The position numbers and the translations under genes were made by a program. Positions 1 to 13,300 of a stretch of 64,000 nt of DNA are shown piece by piece (the stretch's first letter is position 1; every line of letters begins with the position of its first letter). The notes under the pieces are model-generated. The model saw only the letters and a program-made list of their open reading frames with translations. It ran no database searches and was not told where the DNA came from. This DNA is from Polytrichum commune (Eukaryota > Streptophyta > Polytrichopsida > Polytrichales > Polytrichaceae): NCBI GenBank assembly GCA_950295325.1, contig OX485803.1:47383554-47447553 (forward strand), given 5' to 3'.

Positions 1-2
1 AA

Positions 3-1960
3 TGTCCCTACTGGATTAATGTTCGTTGGAAGTCAATGTCGAATGTTTTGCAATGGCAACTTAGACACCGTTTCCGAATCCAATCTTTCTGCATCAAGAA
101 ACGATTTGGATCAACACCGACTGATCAATGGTGGCTAGTGGCAATAGTTGTGCAGAAGAGGTTCTTTGAATATGTCTGCATCATTTTTTCTGCTCTTCAA
201 GTAGACGTTGCTATTGTATCCAAACAATATAACAATCTGAGGGTTCTTCTTCGATAGTTACAAGATCAATGTCACAACCCTTGCTAGCCCGCTTAACAAT
301 CTTGCCAATTTTCAATTCTAGCAAAGGTTACGAGCACTAACCCTTCGCATTCCACCATGCTAATGGTTAGCTCCTCTCACCCCGGACCTTATAGTTCATA
401 GGAGAGAACCAACCCTCCTACTTTGCTTTCGGGACTCACCCCTTAATCGGTAACCTATTTCTAGATGTGGACTTCCAACCATAGAAGTCCAATCCTATGT
501 TGATCATCGCGTTGCCGGAGCAACACTACAACTTCCCGAACCATACTAGGCAACTATGGCCTCCCAATGGGCCAAAGCCCATGGAGGCCGTGCCGTTCAG
601 CCTCGGGTGGGTGAGGCCACACCACCTCACCCATATAAGCCTCTAGGACTCTACGCGGGGCCCCTACCCCACCGTCAAGAAACCTCTTGTCTCTCTACCA
701 AGAGTTGGGGCCAAGTAGACATTTTCCCTTAGCCGCTGGGCCTAGAAGACCCCAGTAGCTACAGACCATCATAACTTCCTTGTATGATGTCTGATGCCAA
801 CAAGCAACCACTTCATCTTCATCTACGCTTCACGTAGATGCCGATGGACTCGTCACTTGCCCCATTTGGGCAAGTATTGAGGAAGTTATGCCTGTTCGAA
901 CCTTGGCAGTCCCGAGAATCACTCCCAGGCACTGTTGTATCAGGGCGCTGTCCCGGGACAGCGCCCCACTCAAATTGCCATAACTCCTAGCTCACACCTC
1001 CGATTGAGGTGTTCTTGAGCATTCTAGAATCACCCTGCCATGAGCTACGCATAGCTCATGGCCTTACCCTCATGCCTCCTAGTCTCCGTGGGTGGGAGGC
1101 GTTCCCAACGCCCGGGGTCCTCACCCACACTAGGATCACTTGGGCCCTCTCACCAACGGCGCCACAAGTCCCGGGTGTCACTCTGGGGTCCCCCTTGTGC
1201 CCATGGTGTTTCGGGCACTCCTCATGAAGAGGTGCGCGACAATCAATGTAACGCAACAAGATATGAGGAGAAATCTTGCAATGGTGCAGAAGTGTCTTTA
1301 GGGAATAATGTTGTTTCCGTTGGATAATTTACTGTTCATGCAAGCGGTCTCAACACTTTGGTTCGCTCTACTGGAGTTGTTGCTCAAGAGATTCAAGAAG
1401 GTCTGACAACACAACAGTACAATGAAGTCATCCTTGCCTTGGCTATTTTGTACCTCACCGCTCTCAATGCTATTGTCAAAATTATTCAAGGTCGCCAAAG
1501 TACTCACATTGAGTCGGAGATTGTGCCTCCAGTTCTACCGATGGAGTTGTTTAGGGTTTCTCAATGCGATATGATCGCTCTGGTTCGAAAGTATAAGAAA
1601 ATGTTGGTTAATCATTTCCAAAAGAAGGCAAATAACATTATCGAATCTATCTGTGACCAACACACGAAGTTGAAGCAATGTATCGCTTCAGAGCCGGAGC
1701 TTGAGACTTCCTTCCGATCTTGCGACAGTGCAAACTTTGAGATTGCATGGGTTCCTGGCGGTTCTCGTTTCTAAGATCTTCAAAGGTTATGTGTTGGGCT
1801 CACCACTGTAATGCCCACCACTTCTCGAGTCGGAGGAGACTTTTCGTTGGTCAACTATTGCAGGAATGGTCATTGTTCTAATTTGTCCGACTTTGCTTTA
1901 GGAGTGATACACTCTCATCATCTCCGTGAGCTCCAAAATGCAGTCGCTAATCTTGAATAA
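3..1960 (+). pseudogene. Degenerate hAT-transposase-like coding region, split by a solo LTR
   Basis: With the LTR at 270..1241 and one copy of its ATCAA duplication removed, one reading frame runs from the left window edge to a stop at 1958..1960. It is broken only by three in-frame stops, at 255..257, 1325..1327 and 1772..1774. The left part contains STPTDQWWL; the right part is predicted helical and ends in a block with AWVPGGSRF, a stop, then TTVMPTTSRV and GDFSLV followed by LSDFAL. That last block occupies the position of the C-terminal dimerisation region of hAT transposases, where a serine-rich turn is followed by an acidic residue and FS. Frame continuity across the insertion is seen directly; the hAT assignment is inference from the pattern. 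The N-terminus lies outside the window. The three stops make a functional protein unlikely. Confidence 0.45.
270..1241 (+). mobile_element. Solo LTR, family 1 copy A (TSD ATCAA)
   Basis: The segment begins TGTCACAACCC and ends GTGCGCGACA, so it has TG...CA ends with short inverted termini. It is flanked on both sides by ATCAA (265..269 and 1242..1246), the 5-bp duplication expected of LTR-retrotransposon integration. It is 972 bp long with no internal coding region, so it is a solo LTR left by recombination between two LTRs. Three related copies occur at 19001, 21289 and 21974 (the last reversed). The ORFs inside it are not conserved between copies and are treated as chance. Confidence 0.85.
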
Positions 1961-3356
1961 GCAAGATAATTTCATTAAAACTTCATTTTCGCCTTGTTTG
2001 AGAGTGCAAATATGTGCACATCCTACTTATCCTATAATAAAGTTCATATGTTGTCCTATATTAAGCTAATATAGGAAAATAGGACAATATCCTACATTAA
2101 AATGGCCTTATTATGATGATGGTTATGGTTTGTGGTTTGTTTGGGTCGCCATGTGAGCCCAATGGATTGATGTCAGAGCAGTGTTTCGGTATGGGGGGTG
2201 GATTAGGCCGTTACCCTCCACTTTGACAAGTGTGCAAGTCCGGTCGATTCGAGTATTATATTTCTATTATGTGGGGAGTTATATTGTTGGGCATGTGAGG
2301 GGCGAAGAGTAGTATGAGTGGGTGATATTTTAGGATATTATTTGGGTTTGTAGGGTTGAAGGGTGGAGAATTTGGTGGTTGTTATTTGGATTATGTCTTT
2401 TTTATTTCTTTTTTGGGAGGATTGTAATATATCTTTGGGTTAGCTACAAAATTTATGTGGCAAAGTCTTGTAGTGGGGGTTTGTGAGCCCGAAAATTGTG
2501 TTCACATGGTAATTAACCTTAACATAAATTATGGGGAATGGAAATGCAATTTAAAGGAGTCAACCCCACCTTTAGGAAGAGGTAAAATGAATGTAACTAA
2601 AATAAAAGAGGCGAGTGCAATTAAAGTGCGTGGGGAAGTGGAGTCTTAGAGGGGGAGACCAAGGTGGGAGACCAAACCTGTTTTTTTTTCTTCGGGCAGC
2701 CCGAAAGATGCCAGGCAGTGGGAGAAAAAAAGAGGGAGTTGGAGGGCTCTCGGGAGGCAAGGGAAGAGAGGTTCATTATGCTAGGAGGAGGAGAGAAGGT
2801 AGAGGGGGAAGAGGAAGCCTTGCCGGATTGAGGAATGAGGTGAGGTAGGAGCAGGAGAAAAGGTGTGGGGGGGGGGAGTGGAGAGAGTTGCCATCAGTGG
2901 GAGGTTGTGGTTGTTCAAGGGGGGGGGGGGGGAATGATCCTCTTGGCGGCAGGGGTAGGACGAGGAGGTGTGGTGTTTGAGCCATCAAAGGGCGTGAGGA
3001 CGTCCGCCAATGAGACAGGAGGAAGCTGGGGAAAGGGCTTTCCGAAGAGCCAAGCAACCGTCCTCAACCTCGGAAGCAACATTGGGTTGGAAGCATTCAC
3101 AATGCAGTCGCTATCCAAGATCTTGATGCATCCGGATGCCGAGAACGGCGGGGATTGGTTTAAGGAGTGGAGGCAACATGCTGCTGAAGCATCGGAAGGT
3201 TGAGTGGCGCCTTCGCATCCAAATCGTTGAACCATCCCGAAGGTCAGAGGAGTTAGTCGCCGAGTTCTTAGGAAGACGAGCTACTTCCCATCAGTGCGAA
3301 GGGAGCGGAATGACTCTTCGGAACCTAGGGAAATGAAAGCGCATGTTAGGGAGGGA
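1961..3356. other. Unassigned non-coding stretch with purine-rich tract
   Basis: No gene is recognised. About 2640..2940 is strongly purine-rich on the + strand and contains homopolymer G runs near 2869 and 2921. The overlapping ORFs in this part come from low-complexity composition. The stretch 3000..3340 is more balanced and has short open frames on both strands, but none matches a family I know. Confidence 0.5.
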
Positions 3357-3594
3357 CACTAGTAGAAATTCTGCGTCCGGATCAACAAAAAATCAACAGA
3401 AAGGCGTTGGTCGCAGTTGTTACTTAGGACGAGTTGACCTGGATATGATGTAACACAATTTTGTTGATTTTTTCTATTGATCTGGTCATAATTTTTTTTA
3501 AAAAAAACTTATTATATATATATATATATATATATATAGTATGAAGGTAATTTAATTTAATTATATATATATCATTAAAAATCATACATGGATG

Positions 3595-3790
3595 GTTGGT
3601 AGGTCCGCACCTCCTAACCCCTCCCAAGTAACCCTCAACCTATACCTCACCTACAAGAATAGATTACCTACCACTCACCTAGGTGGCAAGGCCAAGGGTA
3701 GTGGCCAAGGGGTTCGAACCTTGCACCTAATGACACCCACACATGGGCCTAAACCACTAAGTCATCACATCACACATGATATATGTGGAG
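3595..3790 (-). mobile_element. tRNA-derived SINE-like segment inside the CACTA element
   Basis: On the - strand an A-box-like TGACTTAGTGG (3754..3764) is followed by a canonical B box GGTTCGAACCC around 3710..3720, about 35 bp apart, as in tRNA genes and tRNA-derived SINEs. The rest does not fold as an intact tRNA, so it is a SINE head rather than a tRNA gene. A related unit lies at 36150..36330. No target duplication was identified, so the exact ends are uncertain. Confidence 0.55.
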
Positions 3791-3837
3791 TGCTTCAAAC
3801 CTTTCTAGACTAAAGCCACTATTTTCTCTCTACTACC

Positions 3838-4245
3838 TACTTGATGTATATATTTACTGTATATAATTTATTGCCTTCATTTACTGTACATTTATAGTAA
3901 ATATTTGATGTATATATTTACTGTATATAATTTACTGCCTTCATTTACTATATATTTACTATATATAATTTACTGCATTTTTTACTATTTACTGTCTAAT
4001 TTTACTGTCTGATATTTACTGTGTAATATTTATTTTCAAACATTTATTTTTGATATTTACTATTTATTATTTGTTGTTTCTGCCCATTATTTACTATTTA
4101 CTGTCTATTATTTATATTTTTCTCTCTATAATTTATAGTTTATATATTATTATTTACTATTTACGGTCTTCTATTATTATTTACTTTTATAGTATATCAT
4201 TTACTAGTTACCGTCTATTATTATTATTATTTATTTATAATATTT
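3838..4245. repeat. AT-rich minisatellite (ATTTACTGT-type units)
   Basis: Imperfect tandem repeats of a roughly 10-13 bp unit, TATTTACTGT with variations, fill this part of the CACTA element. The reverse complement of the same motif makes up the array at 35650..36060, next to a related tRNA-like head. Confidence 0.75.
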
Positions 4246-4525
4246 TCTTCCCTTCGAATTCGTAATTATTTTCACACCCATACACTTACAAGTCCATAAA
4301 TTGAGTCCATAAATTGTAAAATATTCTAGAATATTCCAAAAATATTCTATATTTATTAGAATTTTGTTGATTTGGTCATTGTACTATTCAAATCAACAAA
4401 AAAGTAGGCAGCAAACTGTTGATTTTTACAAAAGTTTAAAAATAAATGAAATTGGTCATTACAGTGCCCGGATCAACATAGATATGTTGATTTTCTGTTG
4501 ATTTGGTCATGATTTTCTAGTAGTG

Positions 4526-5149
4526 GGAGCTCAAGCTCCAGAAGGGGTCGAAGAGAGAAGGGGAGAAAAATGAATAAGGCGAGAAGGGGCCTTGCGAGCG
4601 GACCTGCATTCATGCGTTTCACCGACCAGTAGGCATCGAAGCACTGGTGGATCTGTCTGCAACATTCCTCGGCACCGAATAATCTGAGGTGTGTGGTTGC
4701 CTTTATTTTGGACTTTTAAGCTTGGCCTTCGATCATAGTAGTTTTGGCGAAAAGTGAGATATGATGTTGTCGCCGGTTGCCGTTGTCTGTGCTTGGGTCG
4801 TCTCGGCAGGAAGGGTATGTCTTCTTGTTGATTCATGAATTCGGTGAAGGATTGACCTCCTGAGTGACACTTCGTAGCCAAGAGGTTGCAGCAACCTCAA
4901 TTCATCGCTTCACTCCGAAGGGGTGGGGGCCAATGTAAGGCGATGATCAACTCCCGACCTTGGAGCGGCACTCAAGCACCTACAGCCAGCCGCAAGGGTG
5001 GAGAGACTCCATGACAGGGGTTGTAGGGTCTTAGCTAGTCTGGTGAATTTCCCAAGTGTTTTCCCCTGCCTCCCATTTTGGTTGTGTTGCAGGTATTGTG
5101 AAGACACACTATTAAGGCTGGGTTGCGCTCGAGGTGCATTGGGAGATTC
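4526..5149. other. Unassigned sequence between CACTA and Ty3 insertions
   Basis: No family is recognised. It has normal base composition, and short ORFs occur on both strands (longest on the - strand, 4531..4881). Joining across the CACTA empty site and across the Ty3 empty site leaves short open frames on the + strand, so the older sequence here may once have been coding. That is weak evidence and no product is proposed. Confidence 0.3.
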
Positions 5150-5154
5150 GGACC

Positions 5155-7334
5155 TGTGAGGCCAAACCCCCCACCCTTAAGCGTCCGTAGTCCGAGTAGT
5201 GGGTTTGGGCTCACATTCCTCCGCGGTATTGGATTTGGACTTGGATGAGTCCATAGTGCAAGGTTCACCCTTCAAGTGGTCTTGGATTTAACTGGAATTT
5301 CACTTTTAACAACTCAATGTACAATTTCAATACGTATGTGGAGAATGCATAAGTTAACTATGTTATTTTAACCTCCTTATGCTCGGGTGCTATTTTGTCT
5401 TTGTTTGCTTCTAACGTCCATCCGGCCGCTTTAGCTACACAAGCCCTTAAGGATATCCCTCTCCTAAATGGAGTCCGTGCCGTTGACTCTATACTACCAC
5501 TTGAACTATCACTTGTGTATTCCGTATCGCTACTATAAGAGGTCTCACTTGGTGTCTCCATACCGTACATAAGCCTTTAAGTATTAAGAAATACTTATGT
5601 GACTTATGTCAATCTCTCCCTCGCACCTTTGGTCTTTGCTTCCTTTGTCTTGCCATCGCGAGAGTGCTCCACATTCTCCATTAAGTTGTGCACGTGATTT
5701 ATTTTTAAAGAGAGGATGCAAGTGTTAAAAAAAACACTATTCTCTATAGTCAATCTCAAATACATTTACTTGTGAAAGCCACCATAACACTAACTAGCAT
5801 AATGTAACTAACTACTTGTCTATGAGCTAATTAGGTAGGCTATCTACTAAGCTCCTTCATGAACCCATCTCTTTACTTTCTAATTACATAAACCTAGCTC
5901 CTTCATAAACCCAGCTCCTTCATAAACCCAGCTTCTTAGCTTCTAACTAAACAAACCCAGCTCCTTCATAAACCCAGCTCCTTCATAAACCCAGCTCCTT
6001 CATGAACCCAGCTCCTTAGCTTCTAACTAAACAAACCCAGGTCCTTCATAAACCTAGCTCTTTACTTTCTAACTAAACAAATCCAGCTCCTTCATAAACC
6101 CAGCTCCTTCATGAACCCACAACTTTGTAGTTGTAATCCCCAACTACCTCACTAATTATTCAAGCCCTTAACCAATCTTCCTACCTAATTTCCCTAATTC
6201 TACTAACAACCCCTTTCTAATCACACAATTCTTCTCTAATCCTAAAATCCTAAAATCCTAGAGAGGAGAGGGGGAGAGAGAATTTCCTAACTTCACTAAG
6301 ACTAACTAATCCACACAAGTATATTTTTGCACTCATCACAACATCAAGTGCTCAACTCTTAAACATGGAACTTGCAACCACGTGTATTCAAAACATGAAC
6401 TTTAAGTACCACAAATTGGAATCATGAATTAACTTTAAAATCCTTCACGTCAACACTAATTCTACCAAGAGGTCAAGCCCTCTTCAAGGCTAACAAGCCT
6501 TGGCTCTCAAACTAAAAACTAAGCACACACATGTGCTCCAATATGGCTTCCCACACCCACACTTATAACTCGTGGGGTGCCTTGGAGCACAAAGGAAAGA
6601 GAGGATGAGTGAGGGAAGAATGAGGGATTATATAGTAAGCTTGAGGGGGTGAGCACCCTCAAGGCTCACGATAAGCCCTTGAGATTTCCTCCTACTTAGT
6701 AGGCGCCAATCCTATCTTCTAAGCCTTCCTCCTCAAATGATCAACAAGGATCCTAATTCGAACATTTAACTAGCCTTGGCTTTCTACCTACCACACTTTA
6801 CCAAACTTGGGATGCTTCAACCCAAACTTAGCCTCCTTCGTTTTCCGCCGCCATAACTTTCTCCCCTTACTTTCCCAAATCGTCGCTCACCACTTAATTC
6901 AAACCACGATGCTTAACTCGTGATTTGATTGGTGCTTTGAGAATTTGCTTATCCTCCACCTTGCATTCTTCCTTGGGCCTTCCCCATTAAGTGGCCATGA
7001 TGAGGTGGTCCACTTGTGCGCTCCATGTGATCCTCCATTCATCCCAATTCGAATGCACTTGCCTCTTGAGTCACTTTGGTTGTCTCCATCCATTTGTACT
7101 AGCCTACTCACTAACTACTCAATCCAAGTTCTCCTTACCTATCCTCATTCACTCAAATCCTTCCGAAGGTAAAAACACAATAACAACTCACATCCTAGCC
7201 TCTTACAACATGGTACTTTTAAGACTAACATTTCACTCTTTTTATATTTTTGTGAAGTAACATGCTACTTCAAAGTGCATCAACTAACGTTTCAAGGGTC
7301 TAAGACTAAATGTGGGCACCCTTTTGGGCTCACA
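5155..7334 (-). repeat. 3' LTR of the Ty3/Gypsy element
   Basis: This 2180-bp LTR matches the copy at 14545..16724 with a constant offset of 9390 and one visible substitution. It ends 61 bp beyond the stop side of gag-pol. It contains an array of CAGCTCCTTCATAAACC units at about 5895..6115 and a 70-codon open frame (5358..5570, -). That frame is duplicated in the other LTR, resembles nothing I know, and is probably not a gene. Confidence 0.93.
5895..6115. repeat. Short tandem repeat array within the LTR
   Basis: About ten imperfect copies of a 17-bp unit (AGCTCCTTCATAAACCC), interspersed with a longer spacer containing TTCTAACTAAACAAA. The identical array is at 15285..15505 in the other LTR. 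Such arrays often vary in copy number between family members; here both LTRs carry the same number, consistent with recent insertion. Confidence 0.8.
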
Positions 7335-7395
7335 TAATTGGCGACCATCGGGGGATGAATCCAAACATCTCTTGCTCCAAGGGTAAGTTGCCTAG

Positions 7396-10300
7396 TCAAG
7401 CTCGGTACTCCTTACATCTACTTCCCGATGTACGGGTAGGAAAGAGCTCACCATTCAACGTTTCCAATTGAATTGAATTATTAGGAAAGACCTCATAGAC
7501 AAGGTAAGGTCCTAACCATACCGCATTGAATTTCGCCGGAAATTCAAGCTTTCGTGCGTCTTGAATCATGACCATCATTCCCGGTGTTAGGGCCCTTCTC
7601 TTATGTCGTTTGTCGAAAGTAATATTTCTCCTTCTTTGGGTTGCCTCAATATGTTGAGCCGCCATTCTCCTCCCTTCGTCAAGTGCTTCCAAATCGGTTA
7701 GTCGATTTCGTAAGGATTGACTTTCGGTAAGTCTCGTATTCACGGCCACCCTAAGTGACTCGACTTCATATTCGATTGGTAGTGTCGCTTCAAGACCATA
7801 GACTAAGGAAAATGGTGTAGCACGCGTAGTTACCTTATAGGTTGTACGGTATGCCCAAAGTGCCGCCGTTAGTTTCGTATCCCAATCCCGCTTCGAGTCT
7901 ATAACCGTCTTGCGTAGTATACTCACCAAAATTCCGTTAACCCTTTCCGTTTGTCCATTGGTTTGTGGGTGGTAGGGAGTAGTCTTCCGGTGATCAATTT
8001 TAAATTTCTCTGTCATCTCTCGAATCAAGTCATTCAAAAAGTGAGTACCCCTATCGCTTACTAGGATCTTCGGCACCCCGAACCGCGAAATTATGTTTTC
8101 GTACATAAATGTTGCCGCGTGTTCCGCCGTGTCGGTCTTCACCGCTTTGGCTTCCGCCCACTTGGTGAGGTACTCGGTTGCCACCACAATATATTTCATT
8201 CCTTTTGAAGATTGGGGATGGACCTCACCCACATAGTCGATGCCCCATTTTTCGAAAGGAATTAAGGGTAATGATACATGTAAAGGCATCTCCATTCTAA
8301 GGTCGTTTCGGGCATACCGTTGGCAAGCGTCGCATTTCCTTACATAGTCATGGGCGTCCTTAAATAGTGTAGGCCAAAAGTAGCCCGCTCTAAGTATTTT
8401 TTGCCCGGTGAGTTGACCCGAGAAGTGACCGCCGCAAGCGCTATCGTGGCAAGCGATTAAAATCGCTTCAACCTCCGTTTTTGACACGCATCGTCGTAAA
8501 ATACCATCGGACCCCCTTCTAAACAACCTATGGCCCACTACAACAAATTGCCTACTATTTACCCTCACCTTCCTTCTCTCTTCTTTTGTCCACTCTTTGG
8601 GCAACTTGTGGGTTGTTAGAAATTCCACTATGCCCGCATACCACTCCGGTGTAGAAGTGACCACAAAGAGGCTATCATCTACTAACATATCATTTACCGG
8701 ATTTTTTCCTATCTCCTCCGACAACCTAGACAAGTGGTCCGCTTGTAAATGCATACGACCCGGTTTATATTCCACCGTGTAGTCGAATTCTTCTAATAAC
8801 AAAACCCACCTAGCTAACCTACCACTTAACTCCGCCTTGTTAATTAGATACTTGATAGCCATGTGGTCAACAAAAAATACAACCGGGTTGCACATGAGGT
8901 AATGCCTAAACTTTTTAACGGAAAACACCATGGCTAGGCACTCTCTCTCCGTTGTAGAGTAGTTTCTTTCGGCGGGGGTCAATTGCTTACTCGCATAAGC
9001 TATAGGTTGATCCTTCTCTTTTTCTCCCGTTGCTTGACAAAGCGCACTCCCTATTGCCACATTACTAGCATCACAATAGACGTGAAAAGGTTTACCCCAA
9101 TTGGGTGGTATCAACACCGGATAGGTGCTCAACCTATCCCGCAATTCCTCAAAGGCTTTTTGACAAACATCCGTCCACTCGAATTTGACATCCTTTTTGA
9201 GCAAATGGGTAATGGGCACCGCTATCTTTGAAAAATTAGGAATAAGTTCCCGGTACCATCCCACATGTCCTAACAACTTAGAGATCCCCTTGGAATTGGT
9301 TGGAGTTGCCAAGTCGCTTATGGCCGCAATCTTATCCGGATCGGGTTCTCTACCTTTCTCACTAACAACATAACCCAACAACACTCCCTTATTCACTCCC
9401 AAAAATGTCTTATCCGGGTTCAATGCTAACCTCATCTTCCTACACCTAACCAATGCCTCCCTAACACAATGTAGGTGATCATCCACATTACTTTGTGTGC
9501 TAAAATCGTCCACAAAGACGGTCATGGATTTGAACAACAAGTCGGTGAAGATATACATTACTAATCGTTGGAAAGTAGCCGGGGCATTACATAACCCAAA
9601 TGGCATCACTACCCACACAAAAGTACCCCAAGGTGTAGTAAAAGCCGTTTTATGGATATCTTGGAGGGCTATGGAAATTTGATTATAACCCGCATACCCA
9701 TCCATAAAGGTATATCGCGAATGACCTCCAACCTCCTCAAGCAACAAGGTGATAAAAGGTAAGGGGAAGTGATCCTTTTGTGTGCACGAATTCAATTTCC
9801 TATAGTCGACACAAACCCTTAATTTCCCATTTTTTTTCTTTACTAAGACCATAGGAGAAACCCAATCCGTGATTTCCACCGGCTTGATAAACCCGGCCTT
9901 CAATAACCTTTCCAATTCCGCTTTCACCAACAATTGCAATTGAGGATTCATCCTCCTCTCCTTTTGTCTAATTGGCCTCGCCCCCGGAATTAAAGGAATC
10001 CGGTGCTCTACCATTTCCCTAGGAATTCCCTTAAGCTCATCGTAGGACCATGCAAAAGTATCACTAAACTCATTCACCAAATTGCTATACTCCCTAACCT
10101 CTTTCTCCCCCAATTTGGAGCCCATCTTCATTTGTCGGGTTTTTCCATTCTTTAATTTCACATCCACGTACCGCCAATCCGCTTCCGACACATGTGCTTG
10201 TTCCTCTTTGTTCCGATACCAATCGGAAGGCACATTGGGGTAATCTTTCACATCTTGACCTACAACTATCCCCGTAGACGTGGTCTTGAAATGTAAAGGC

Positions 10301-13300
10301 TCCTCCAATTTCGATGACTCAATAATCACATCCTCCTCTTGAGTCCCATCTACATGAATTAAACTAACCTCACCCTCTTCCACGTCATCTACCCAAGGTG
10401 TTAACCCACCGCTAACCCACTCTTCCTCGGTGAGCACCTCACATGGCTCCAACAATGAGCCCTCTCCTAAACTAACACTAGGAAATTCACTCCCTAAGCC
10501 TACTTGGTGAAATGTAACCATTACATCAACCTCGGACTCGGGGTACTCCCTTAGCCATTGGGCATAATCCCCATTATCCCCATAATTGTAAAAATTAGGA
10601 CCTAGACTTCCCGAGCCCGAATCTATAACAACCCTTTGACCTTCGGGATGGACGACTCCCACCAATGCCTTGCCAATCTCATTCTCGTTTAAGTCATCAA
10701 TTTCCTTCTCCAATGGCAAATACATCTCCTTCTTCATCCATCCTTCTAATGAACCAATGGACACTATGACCCTATTACCCTCCGGACCATAAGTGATGGA
10801 TGGTTTAGGTCCACCCCAATTGACCATAGCATTCGCCATCCGCAACCAAGGCCTACCTAGCAAAATGGGGAAGGTGTCCTTGTTGGAGTGCATTTTAATG
10901 ACATGGAAGGTGACCAAGTACTCCTCACCTCCCGTAGTCATTCTACAATCCTTGATCATCCCCAAAGGCGTAGTCGAACTTTGATTTGCCATATTTATGA
11001 CCAAAGGTGAAGGCCCCGTGAGTCCAAGTCCCAATTTTTTCATAGTATCCTCCGGTAGTATATTTAGACTACTCCCTCCGTCGACTAGCACATTAGGAAC
11101 CACCTTATCTACTATAACAACTTCTATTTCTATAGCTTTCACGTCTCTTCCACCTTGTGATTGGATCCTAGCGGCTATTTTAGCTTTCACCTTCCTCATC
11201 CTCTTGTGTACCGGCATTCCCTCCTTTAATGTTTTCCTTGCCGTGGGTGAAATTTCCAATAGTTGGCCGAAAGTAATATCCGCCTTGAGTGTACTAAGGT
11301 CCGCCCACAAGTCGTACCCGGTAGATCTTTCCACCTTAGAATTACCCACTACGTCGAATTCGTCTACGGGAACCCCCGGTCCTTCCCATTCACCCACATC
11401 GCTATTATCCAAGTCATGTACCGCATTAGTCCTCTCCCTATCTTGTAAAATTATATTTTCCCTCTCCACATCCTTAGTAGCTCTTCTAGCTACCCTATCC
11501 AACTCGGAGAGATTAATCTCTTCATCCGAAGAGTAATTTCCTTGCTCTCCTATTCCTACCTCCAACGGGGCATCCCCTCTCCTAGCCCTAGTAGTTACCG
11601 CTAGTGCAGGTGCTTCTTCAACCACACCCTTACCCTTCACTAACTCATATGTAATAGCATTGGTGTGAGGAGGCCATTGACTTTGCTCCTCTCCAATTCT
11701 CGTTGGGAGAGGAAGCATGTCATCACATGTGGCCTCCAACACTCCATCCATGAACCTAACATCTTGGGAGTTAGATGGTCCCGGATCCGTTGGAGGCGCT
11801 TGTCTCCCGTTACTACCATTAGGTGGAACTCCTTGTCTATTTTGTATTGGAATGTAACCGGTTGTAGTTTGCAAGCCCGCCGGTGGATGAAAAGTTTGCC
11901 TAGCATTACTATGGTCATAGTATAAGTTAGGTGGCCTAAGTTCATTGGCCGGTACTCCTTGTGGCCTAGCACCTCGCATATTATCCCTTGCTTGTTGTTG
12001 TGGATTAGCCACCGGGTAAGGGACATTAATTATTTTGTCCGGTTGGCGACACGTATCCGAGGGATGACTTCCTCCACAATTGCTACAATTAAACTCTTGA
12101 CCTTCGGACCAACATTGTCCTTGAGCGTGCCACCTTCCACAAAAGGGATGAAATTCCTTCTTCTCTAAATTTTGGCCACCTTGCCCTCTAGGTTGTGGTC
12201 CTCTATTGCTTCCATTTCCATAGTGAGGTGGCGCTTGACCTCGTTGATTTTGTTGAGGTGGGTTACCGTTTCCTCTTTGGTCACGGTTTTGTCCACTTCT
12301 ACAAAATTGACGCGTGTGGCCCGGTTGGCCACATTGGACACACCATAATCCGGAAGAATGCCTACCCGACTCAACCGGGGGTGGAGGCCCCGGTTGTTGA
12401 CTCCGGATCATTAATGACATTTGATCCGTGAGGCTTTGCATTTGTTTTATCATAGCCTCTTGGAATCCTAGTTGGCTAGCACCTAGTCTTCTCTCAACCT
12501 CCTCCAAGTGTGGATCCGTTCTAGGGGCTGGTAGTGCCAAAAGAGGTGCCGGTTCCCTAACCGCTAAAGGTCGGGGACCGGTGTCCACAATGGCATATGG
12601 AATTTGGTTCTCATACTTAGCGGGTTCTACCGCTACCACCCTAGGGCGTATGGGGATGAATTGTGGGATCAATTCATCCTCCCTTCTCCATAGCCTTTCG
12701 TGATCTTTATCCAAGTTTTCAATATCTCTAGCCGCACGCTTGGCATCCGCCAAGGTCAAGGGATTCCTTTCTAGAACACCCCTAATAGTTCCGGACTTAA
12801 AAAACCCTTGAATGAAAAATTGCTTTAGCGTGTCGTCGTTGAGCATGGTACCCACAAATCTAGTGCACACTAAATCAAACCTCCTAATGTAAGCCGAAAT
12901 TTCTTCCTCCCTTCCTTGCTTCAATGACGACAATGCCCTTAATGCGGTACTTTGACCCACTTCCGGCCTAAATTCGTTAAGAAACTCCCTTTGTAATTGT
13001 TCCCATCCCCTAAAATGTCCCTCGGCATGATCCCGATACCATTCATAGGCTTCCCCCTCTAGAGTGGTAGGAAACCACACTAACCAATAACCCGGGTCGG
13101 TTATGAGGAAGCTAGCCAACCGTTCGATATACCGTTCCATGTGCCGAGAGGGGTCCTCATCCTTGGTCCCATAAAATTTAGGGAGATGAGATGGCATATC
13201 CATCGCCGCTAAATTTTGTGGAACCACAATTGGTAGGCCTCTTGGCCTAACCAATGGGTCTATTGGAGGTATAGGAGGTATGGGCGGAATTGGGGGTATG

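Larger units (their letters stand above)
3357..4525. mobile_element. Non-autonomous CACTA (En/Spm-type) DNA transposon, TSD GGA
   Basis: The left end reads CACTAGTAGAAATTC and the right end, reverse-complemented, reads CACTACTAGAAAATC. Both carry the CACTA terminus and are followed by subterminal copies of a GTTGATTTGGTCAT-like motif in both orientations. A 3-bp GGA lies on each side (3354..3356 and 4526..4528), the duplication length typical of CACTA elements. The 1169-bp interior encodes no transposase. It holds a TA microsatellite near 3514..3536, a tRNA-like SINE head and an AT-rich minisatellite. It would depend on an autonomous partner for movement. Confidence 0.85.

Noticed and set aside
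2865-3235. Glycine- and proline-rich ORFs on both strands
   Set aside because: They arise from the purine-rich tract and G homopolymers; neither has a conserved pattern.
3710-3764. Possible functional tRNA gene
   Set aside because: Only the A and B boxes fit; the acceptor and anticodon arms do not pair, so it is a SINE-like head.
5358-5570. 70-codon ORF in both LTRs as a possible small protein
   Set aside because: The duplication follows from LTR identity; there is no recognisable domain and the position is within the transcribed LTR body.
10997-11536. 179-codon + strand ORF inside the Ty3 element
   Set aside because: It is the antisense shadow of the gag-pol frame, with no independent features.
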